From a bacterium (GTDB lineage: Bacteria > SM23-31 > JAUVVT01), in NCBI GenBank assembly GCA_030616165.1, contig JAUWXV010000091.1, positions 1 through 13,094 on the forward strand: 13,094 nt of DNA, written 5' to 3'. The notes beneath the pieces are model-generated. The model worked only from the letters and a program-made list of their open reading frames with translations. It did not search any database and had not been told where the DNA came from. Made by a program: the position numbers and the translations under genes. Positions 1 to 4,989 of this stretch are shown piece by piece (positions within the stretch are counted from its first letter, which is position 1; the number at the start of each line of letters is the position of its first letter).

Positions 1-99
1 ACCGACTTATTATTTATAGCTCTCTGCGTGCCCTTCGGGCTTGTCCTGTGGATTGGTGTTGTCACCAACAGAGAAGATAGTATAATAAAAGAAATTTAA
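1..99 (+). CDS. C-terminal end of a membrane protein (partial)
   Basis: The + strand is open from the first base (ACC) to a TAA at 97-99, giving 32 residues. They start T-D-L-L-F-I-A-L-C-V-P-F-G-L-V-L-W-I-G-V and continue V-T-N-R-E-D-S-I-I-K-E-I. About 20 strongly hydrophobic residues followed by a charged tail is what the last transmembrane helix of an integral membrane protein looks like. The 5' part lies outside the window, so the function cannot be named. It is the only + strand gene supported here and converges on the - strand epimerase-like gene that ends at 389. A strong hairpin at 121-142 follows its stop and could end its transcript. The call rests on composition and open frame only. 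A chance open stretch of this length is possible, but one that makes a clean membrane helix plus polar tail is less likely. Confidence 0.55.
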   Translation, partial: TDLLFIALCVPFGLVLWIGVVTNREDSIIKEI

Positions 100-102
100 T
101 TA

Positions 103-143
103 TTTTACAACCCCCTTTAGTTCCCCCTTTGATAAGGGGGAAT
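103..143. repeat. CCCCCTTT/AAGGGGG hairpin repeat, copy 1
   Basis: The segment reads TTTTACAACCCCCTTTAG, then TTCCCCCTT, loop TGAT, AAGGGGGAA. The stem pairs 121-129 with 134-142, a perfect 9 bp. The same unit recurs at 2211-2249 with an almost identical left flank (TTTTACAACCCCCTTTA), so it is an interspersed repeat and not only a local terminator. It lies between two convergent genes, where a bidirectional transcription end would be useful. No long T-tract follows on either strand, so a classical intrinsic terminator is not clear. Confidence 0.7.
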
Positions 144-164
144 TAAAAAGATGGAGTTTCTATT

Positions 165-202
165 TTTTTAGCTAAAAAGCATGACACATCCACTATAGTG
201 GA
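165..202. repeat. Two short perfect palindromes beside the MITE-like element
   Basis: Positions 165-178 (TTTTTAGCTAAAAA) and 189-202 (TCCACTATAGTGGA) are each 14 bp perfect palindromes, ten bases apart. The second ends two bases before the left terminal repeat of the element at 204-388. They could be target-site features, operator-like sites or remnants of a further element. Nothing in the sequence decides between these. Confidence 0.4.
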
Positions 203-203
203 G

Positions 204-388
204 CCTACTTTCTTTTCAAGATGATACGGCAAAAAATGAAAATTTAGCAGGGACAAATGAGAGGGTTGTCCCTACATGGTTTTGGAAATTAAAGTAAATC
301 AATTTATTACAGTTGCACTTATTTCAGCAAAAAGATTTAAAAATATAATTTTTAGACTTTTTGCCGTTTCATCTTTCAAGAAAGCAGG
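204..388. mobile_element. MITE-like element, copy 1 (185 bp, non-coding)
   Basis: The ends form an imperfect terminal inverted repeat of about 30 bp. The left end has CCTACTTT then AAGATGATACGGCAAAAA. The right end, read in complement, has CCTGCTTT then AAGATGAAACGGCAAAAA. A second copy with the same ends (CTACTTT...AGATGNCANGGCAAAAAG) lies at 11730-11890. Both copies share the inner right segment AAAAAGATTTAAAAATA running into ACTTTTTGCC. The centre carries a GGGACAA (250-256) / TTGTCCC (266-272) hairpin followed by CTACA. No transposase is encoded, so mobility would have to come from elsewhere. The right end stops exactly before the stop codon of the epimerase-like gene (389-391). Confidence 0.65.
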
Positions 389-1465
389 TTATTCAGAAAT
401 CAATTTAGGGATATATTCAACCCATCCGCTCATCTTTTTTTCTGGCTCAACAATCAAAAGATGGGAGATATCTTTATAATCCTTCTCATGCATATTATGG
501 GCATCTGTGGAACAGGTCTGATTCTCAATACAAAAGAAATTTTTCTTAATAGGTGTATAAACAACAAGGTGAGTAAAATCTTCACTTGCTCTCAGTAAAA
601 CCTGAAGATTTATTTTATTATAATTTAATTTTACTTTTGTTTCAGGAGTAACCCCATAATAAACATGGTCGAGGTCGAGTTTTTCGAGGGAAGTCAGTTT
701 TCTGATATCCTGAGGGGTTGCTTTAATATTGTATAATTTCCCCGTAGGAAGTAAATTTATTGCCACAAAAGCCTTCTGGATATCTGCCTGGATTAAGTTA
801 TCCTTTCTCTCACCAAATGTTTTAAAATAGGGATGAAGTCCAAACCCATAAGGAAGAGGTTTTGTTCCCTGATTCTCTACCTCATATTCAAATCTTAATC
901 TATCTTTCATAAGTGTAAAACTAAGTCGAATTGTATTTTCAAATGGGAAGGAAGGGAATAAATGATGGTCTTTTGTAATGGTTATATGACTCTTCAGAAT
1001 AACGCTCGATTCACTAACGACAGGTTCTTCAAACTCCCAAGGTTCGTCATACACCAGACCATGAAGATAGCGCTCCTTACCATTCTTTACCTGATGAATC
1101 TCTTCTCCCATAAACGTATATTTGCAATTCCTCACTCTATTCGGTGTAGGATAAAGAACAGGAGTTCCAAAATGAACATCTCTCAAATTGCTTATTGAAG
1201 GAGGCTGATTAATAATCTCGTATTTTCCAATCTTAAAATAAAAAAGGTTATCCCCAGCATCGGGGCAAATCTTAACTACCTTATTCTGTGAAGAATCATC
1301 AGGGTCAGCATAACTTAATGTTACTATTGACCAGCCTGTTTCAGAATCTTTTTCAATTTTAAAAGAAAACTGCTCCTTTTTATTCATAAGACCCCCACAA
1401 AAATTGATTAAAAATGTTATTGTTAATAAAAAAAGAATAAACCTTGTATTTTTAGACAACTTCAT
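389..1465 (-). CDS. Exported aldose 1-epimerase (mutarotase)-like protein
   Basis: A 358-residue protein of the galactose-mutarotase-like family, which interconverts alpha and beta anomers of free or phosphorylated sugars. Family landmarks appear in order: GTPVLYPTPNRVRN (100-113), LHGLVYDEPW (134-143), GLHPYF (209-214, His211 the expected general acid) and CIENQT (312-317, Glu314 the expected general base). The length is normal for the family. Unlike cytosolic GalM it begins with a signal sequence: K3/K5/R8, then a hydrophobic run at about 9-21, then C23. The residues before C23 (I-N-F) do not fit a canonical lipobox, so an uncleaved anchor or ordinary signal peptidase processing is as likely as a lipoprotein. 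The ATG is preceded by GGGGTG at a 5-base spacing. It lies 62 bp after gmhA on the same strand and is probably co-transcribed. The sugar substrate is unknown. Confidence 0.8.
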   Translation of the reverse strand: MKLSKNTRFILFLLTITFLINFCGGLMNKKEQFSFKIEKDSETGWSIVTLSYADPDDSSQNKVVKICPDAGDNLFYFKIGKYEIINQPPSISNLRDVHFGTPVLYPTPNRVRNCKYTFMGEEIHQVKNGKERYLHGLVYDEPWEFEEPVVSESSVILKSHITITKDHHLFPSFPFENTIRLSFTLMKDRLRFEYEVENQGTKPLPYGFGLHPYFKTFGERKDNLIQADIQKAFVAINLLPTGKLYNIKATPQDIRKLTSLEKLDLDHVYYGVTPETKVKLNYNKINLQVLLRASEDFTHLVVYTPIKKNFFCIENQTCSTDAHNMHEKDYKDISHLLIVEPEKKMSGWVEYIPKLISE

Positions 1466-1527
1466 TTAAACACCCCGGTTTTAAACTATTAAAGTGATGA
1501 AACAAATCAAAATTAACCTCCTCGAAA

Positions 1528-2142
1528 TCAGACTCTTTGTCCAAAAATCATATTCTCAACTATATCGCAAAGAATGTGGCCAATTGTTATATGACCTTCT
1601 TGAATTCGGCACACATTATCAGATGGGATTATAATATCCACATCACTCATCCCCTTTGCTTTCCCCCCATCCGCTCCCAAAAAGGCAATAGTTTTAACAT
1701 TTTTCTCTTTTGCTTTATTTACAGCATTTATCACATTCTGAGAATTACCGCTTGTTGATATTCCAATCAAAACATCGCCTTCATTTCCCAGTGCCTCAAC
1801 CTGTCTCGAAAAAATATGCTCAAATCCAAAATCATTTGAACAGGCAGTAATAACCGACGTATCAGTTGTTAGTGCAATTGCAGGAAGAGCCTTTCTATTT
1901 CTTTCAGATGTTAGTCTTACAATAAACTCTCCGGCGATATGCTGAGAATCAGCAGCACTCCCACCGTTCCCACAAAGCATTATCTTTTTCCCACTTTTTA
2001 AACATTCAGCAATTATCTCTCCAGCGAGAATAATCTCGTCAATACACGATTCTGAGATTTTCTTTTTTATGTCAGCACTTTCATACAGTATTGAACTGAT
2101 GAATTCGTTTAAATCATTTTTCTCCAATATATTATTCCTCAT
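1528..2142 (-). CDS. gmhA: Phosphoheptose isomerase (SIS family)
   Basis: A 204-residue SIS-domain protein. GmhA converts sedoheptulose 7-phosphate to D-glycero-D-manno-heptose 7-phosphate in the cytoplasm, the first step of ADP-heptose synthesis for the LPS core. Family hallmarks are CGNGGSAADSQHIAGEF (57-73), ALPAIALTTDTS (85-96), NDFGFEHIFSRQVEALG (103-119), the phosphate-binding GISTSGNS (127-134) and RIQEGHITIGHI (179-190). His68, Glu72, Gln181 and His189 match the zinc/catalytic set of characterised GmhA proteins. The ATG lacks a strong Shine-Dalgarno (AATTAAG precedes it), and the gene ends in TGA. Other heptose genes (gmhB, hldE, waaF) are not in the window, so a role in other heptosylated glycans is also possible. 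Closely related SIS proteins (for example DiaA) exist, but the active-site set favours GmhA. Confidence 0.9.
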   Translation of the reverse strand: MRNNILEKNDLNEFISSILYESADIKKKISESCIDEIILAGEIIAECLKSGKKIMLCGNGGSAADSQHIAGEFIVRLTSERNRKALPAIALTTDTSVITACSNDFGFEHIFSRQVEALGNEGDVLIGISTSGNSQNVINAVNKAKEKNVKTIAFLGADGGKAKGMSDVDIIIPSDNVCRIQEGHITIGHILCDIVENMIFGQRV

Positions 2143-2210
2143 CTTAATTTAAATTTTTTCTCACCTTTAGAGAAATAGAGGGATAAAGACACAGATTCTA
2201 AGTGTGATGT

Positions 2211-2249
2211 TTTTACAACCCCCTTTATCCCCCTTTTTTAAGGGGGAAT
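2211..2249. repeat. CCCCCTTT/AAGGGGG hairpin repeat, copy 2
   Basis: Second copy of the unit at 103-143. It reads TTTTACAACCCCCTTTA then TCCCCCTT (2228-2235), loop TTTT, AAGGGGGA (2240-2247), an 8 bp perfect stem. It sits in the 174 bp gap between the PcrB-like gene and gmhA, inside a transcription unit as judged by strand. The loop differs from copy 1 while the stem is kept, which favours a structure-based role or a hairpin-borne mobile repeat. Confidence 0.7.
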
Positions 2250-2316
2250 ATATATATGCCTTTATTCCTTAGTGCCTTTTTGCCTCTCTGTATCCGTGCG
2301 CCTCTGTGGTTCATTT
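2250..2316 (-). repeat. ACAGAG-rich degenerate repeat
   Basis: On the - strand this reads GAACCACAGAGGCGCACGG, then ATACAGAGAGGCAAAAAGG, then CACTAAGGAATAAAGGC. It is a low-complexity, purine-rich series built around ACAGAG/AAGGC units. Similar ACCACAGAG-type intergenic repeats are, to my recollection, widespread in genomes of uncultured bacteria. It abuts the stop codon of the PcrB-like gene. A related A/G-rich stretch lies on the other strand at about 2166-2195 (AGAGAAATAGAGGG and ACACAG). No coding potential is seen. Confidence 0.4.
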
Positions 2317-3075
2317 TCACTTTTTATAGTGAATAGCCTGTGCAAATTCTTTAATCAGTTTATTTCCCCCCAATTTTTCAAATAGACTCCCAATAACCAC
2401 AATAGAAGCCCCCGATTCGACTTTTTTCCTCGCAGTTTCGGGTTCCTTGATTCCGCCTCCCACCACTATTGGAAGTGTAATATAACTCCTGAGTTCCCTT
2501 ATAAACAAATCCGGAACAGGATATTCTGCACCACTTCCCGCCTCAAGATATATCAACTTCATACCCATATATTCTGCGGCAAGGGCATGTGCTTTTGCAA
2601 TTTCCGGTTTATCAGCCGGGATTGGCTTAGTGTTGCTCATAAACTCAACTGACGATGTTTTTCCTGATTCTATCAGCATATAACCGGTCGATATCGGCTC
2701 AAGACCAACTGCTTTTATTTCTGGCGCCGCTAAAACGTGGTCACCAAAAAGATGACTGGGATTTCTTCCACTTATCAAAGAAAGAAACAATATCGCATCC
2801 GCATCCCCTGATATCTGCATCGTATTACCGGGGAAAATTATTACCGGTATCTTAAGAATTCTTTTTAAATCTTTTATCACCTTTTCAAAAGTATGGCTTA
2901 TTAAAATGCTTGAGCCAACAAGAACAGCATCCACTCCATCATTCTGGCAAAAGTCAGCAAGAGCAAGATAGTCCTTCTCTTTTAAGCGGTCCGGGTCTAT
3001 GAGGACAAAAAATGCCGCACCCTTCTTTTCTATTATATTTAAAATATTTCCGTATATACTCAATCGGTTTTCCAT
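2317..3075 (-). CDS. Geranylgeranylglyceryl phosphate synthase-like protein (PcrB/GGGPS family)
   Basis: A 252-residue TIM-barrel prenyltransferase of the GGGPS/PcrB family. It joins a polyprenyl diphosphate to sn-glycerol 1-phosphate by an ether bond, the first committed step of archaeal-type lipids. Conserved blocks are LIDPDR (25-30), VLVGSS (51-56), FPGN (81-84), SLISGRNP (99-106), the binding loop YLEAGSG (176-182), VGGGIK (205-210) and VIGSLFE (227-233). The FLSLISGRNP and YLEAGSGA forms resemble the bacterial/archaeal 'group II' enzymes more than short Firmicutes PcrB. The start is ATG with no Shine-Dalgarno visible in the A/T-rich leader, and the stop is TGA. Whether it makes geranylgeranyl- or heptaprenyl-glyceryl phosphate cannot be read from the sequence. 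A glycerol-1-phosphate dehydrogenase and a second prenyltransferase, needed for full ether lipids, are not in the window. Confidence 0.87.
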   Translation of the reverse strand: MENRLSIYGNILNIIEKKGAAFFVLIDPDRLKEKDYLALADFCQNDGVDAVLVGSSILISHTFEKVIKDLKRILKIPVIIFPGNTMQISGDADAILFLSLISGRNPSHLFGDHVLAAPEIKAVGLEPISTGYMLIESGKTSSVEFMSNTKPIPADKPEIAKAHALAAEYMGMKLIYLEAGSGAEYPVPDLFIRELRSYITLPIVVGGGIKEPETARKKVESGASIVVIGSLFEKLGGNKLIKEFAQAIHYKK

Positions 3076-3380
3076 ATATTAATGCTATGTTATATGTTTA
3101 AATAAATTAGTGCCTTATTAAATAATAAATGACATATATTTTCCTGACATTTTTTAAAATGGAAAAGAACAGAAGGACAGGACAATGTCCTGTCCCTACA
3201 ATATATTTAATCATAAATGACTATTATGTAGGGACAGAACACAAAGTGCAGGCATTGTCCTGTCCGTTAACATATTTTTAAAAATTACACAAATGTAGAA
3301 ATTAATAAAATATTTTTATAGAAATTACAAAAAAGAACATATTTTATTTTACATGGCACTAGTTTTAAAACTGAGTAAAA
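3076..3380. other. 305 bp gene-free gap with inverted repeats
   Basis: No open frame with coding character was found on either strand. The gap is very AT-rich. Its centre is the double-hairpin repeat at 3175-3265. A distant inverted pair TAGTGCC (3108-3114) / GGCACTA (3355-3361) brackets this, with partial similarity just inside (TTATTAAATAATAAAT against TGTAAAATAAAATAT in complement). That may mark the ends of a decayed 254 bp element. The promoter of the PcrB-like gene must lie here if that gene is not read from upstream, but I see no convincing -35/-10 pair. Confidence 0.45.
3175..3265. repeat. Double-hairpin GGACAGGACA repeat (91 bp)
   Basis: The left hairpin is GGACAGGACA (3175-3184) with TGTCCTGTCC (3186-3195). 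The right hairpin is GGACAGAACA (3232-3241) with TGTCCTGTCC (3256-3265), one mismatch. Between them TGTCCCTACA (3191-3200) and TGTAGGGACA (3227-3236) form a perfect 10 bp inverted pair, so two alternative folds exist. The GGGACA/CTACA words also occur in the hairpins at the centre of both MITE-like copies (250-276 and 11764-11789), which suggests one related repeat family. Confidence 0.6.
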
Positions 3381-4919
3381 TTATCTGTCTTCTTCTATGA
3401 CATTAAATCCGAGCAAAGCAGCTATATTCTTGATTCTTTGTCTGTAGTCGCCAAAGGTTCCGCTTTTATGTACACCGTAAATATCGGGATAAATATATTT
3501 TTGTATTTTCTTAGCATCAACTGATGCTACAAGTTTAGTTCTTCATATCATTTCCCAAAAATGGTCTTTATACTTAGAATCTACAGTAAGCATTGGAATA
3601 GTTGTGCCTGTGTGAACCAGAATCTCCTTTCTAAGAACATCGACCTGCCATATTGTAACAGTTTCATTTGGTGGATATATTATACAAGAAGCAGCACCAA
3701 CTCCAGGCTTTGAACGTGCCCTTACTCTCCTCTCCCTATGGTCTGTTATTATATAAGGTACTCTTCTATCATCTCCCCAGGGATTCCATGGACCCTCGCA
3801 GTGCTGAACAATAGATGTATTATTGAACGTATCAACCGAAAAATCGCCAAACATACTCGGTCTCCCGAAAGCATACCGGGCTAACATATCTGTAAGCACT
3901 ATATTTAAATGTGATTGACATTTGGCGATTATACCCTCTTTTTGAAATTGGGAAGTACCCAAAGCGGGCCAGACCCTATCCTCGGGCCTCGGATTTTTAA
4001 TAAGAGTCCTGATGTGAAACGCTATTGCGGTAGAGTCATACTTTTTCATTAATTTTTTCATAGCCAGATAACATTTAGCCGATCTTACCACTTCCGATTC
4101 GAGAGTGTTTATCATTTTCTCTGCATCTCTCATCCACATTTTTGCAATTTCATTTGCCTCTTTACTGTCATTGTACCAAAGATTCTTGATTTCTTCATCC
4201 TGCACCACTTCATTAGTTCCAATTTTTTTAACTTTTACACCGAATGCCTGATTTATTGCATCAAGGATAATCTCGTTATATCCGGGCGGAGGATATTTTA
4301 GTACATCTCCATACATGACGTTGACATACTGCGAATCTGTAACGGATAAAATGCTTGCTCCTTTCATAAGTTTGAGGGCTTTGATTAATTTTATTTTTGC
4401 AACTAAATCTTCAAACATAGCAGAAGTAACTTCTGGTGAACCGGAAAAATTCCATGGGTCTAAAGCGGCATCCAATACCTTATTTTCGTGGTAAATCGGG
4501 TAGGGCATATTCATAAAATCACCCACAATAGAGATGTTTATTGTATGTAATCCTGACCTCAGCACATCATAATCTCTCGGCCAGCCATAGATGATAACCC
4601 CGTCATAATCCAATTTTTTCAGGTCTCTCATTTCATTAAGAACTGATTGTAGTTTTGCATCTTTCGTCGTATCCCTTATAACAAAATCCACCCCATCACA
4701 ATCTTTTTTCAACCTGCGTATGATTTCTTCGTTTGTCATCGGAACAAGTGAAGTATCATCTCTGGAAGGGGCTATATTAAAAAAAACCGTATAAATTTTT
4801 GCATTATTGCTATCCTGCAGATATTCTCTTGTTCTTGCAAAGATTGGCATTCCTAATACAGATGCACCGACAGCGGAGGTTGATAATTTTAAAAAGCTGC
4901 GGCGACTAAAATCTGACAT
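3381..4919 (-). CDS. Tat-exported sugar-isomerase-like protein, probable selenoprotein (in-frame TGA)
   Basis: From the ATG at 4919 the protein runs 458 residues to TGA (3543-3545) and continues in the same frame for 53 codons to TAA (3381-3383), 512 residues in all with residue 459 at the TGA. The extension (RTKLVASVDAKK ... GVHKSGTFGDYRQ ... LLGFNVIEE) looks like the C-terminus of the L-fucose-isomerase-like family, which I recall as G-G-C-R-T... then G-H/W-H...YGD. The TGA thus falls on the expected cysteine. The N-terminus has a twin-arginine signal (SRRSFLK, residues 5-11, a hydrophobic stretch, then PIFA). Other family-like blocks are KCQSHL (333-338), GRPSMFGDF (352-360) and QHCEGPW (372-378). 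ATG 4919, preceded by GAGA, is preferred over the TTG at 4982 because it puts the Tat motif at the N-terminus. Substrate unknown. The alternative is a nonsense-disrupted gene. Confidence 0.62.
3510..3533 (-). promoter_or_regulatory. Candidate bacterial SECIS stem-loop after the in-frame TGA
   Basis: On the - strand, within the coding sequence, CTT (3533-3531) pairs with AAG (3512-3510). A two-base GT bulge follows on the 5' side, then AGCATC (3528-3523) pairs perfectly with GATGCT (3518-3513) around the loop AGTT. The loop starts 20 nt after the TGA. Known bacterial SECIS elements lie directly 3' of the UGA. They have a loop about 16-37 nt away, a G in the first two loop bases, and often a bulged U beneath the upper stem, as in E. 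coli fdhF. All of these are met. The hairpin is short and could arise by chance, and SelB binding cannot be judged from sequence alone. Confidence 0.5.
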
Positions 4920-4989
4920 AATTTCTCGCAAATTAATTTTATTGAAAAATCTGGTAACTTTATCAAAGGAAGTGAAAATCAAAAATTTT

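Noticed and set aside
1-80. Structured RNA at the left edge (hairpins at 30-40 and 53-68 inside a 21-26/69-74 pairing)
   Set aside because: The same bases read as an open membrane-protein C-terminus ending in TAA, which is a better explanation than a three-way RNA junction.
103-143. G-quadruplex from the GGGGG/CCCCC tracts
   Set aside because: G-runs are split between strands and form a stem; no strand has four nearby G-runs.
276-479. 67-codon + strand frame at 276-479
   Set aside because: It runs through the MITE-like right end into the antisense of the epimerase-like gene. Its sequence is explained by those two features.
962-1198. Small + strand open frame inside the epimerase-like gene
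   Set aside because: It lies antisense to a well-supported gene, has no family-like features and no ribosome site. The same applies to the other antisense frames in gmhA, alaS, recA and cinA.
3381-3545. Frameshift explanation for the coding-like sequence downstream of the isomerase-like gene
   Set aside because: The 53 downstream codons are in exactly the same frame as the upstream part; only the TGA separates them, so no insertion or deletion is needed.
3543-3545. TGA reassigned to Trp or Gly throughout the genome
   Set aside because: alaS (4990-4992), gmhA (1528-1530) and the PcrB-like gene (2317-2319) all end at TGA exactly where their families end.
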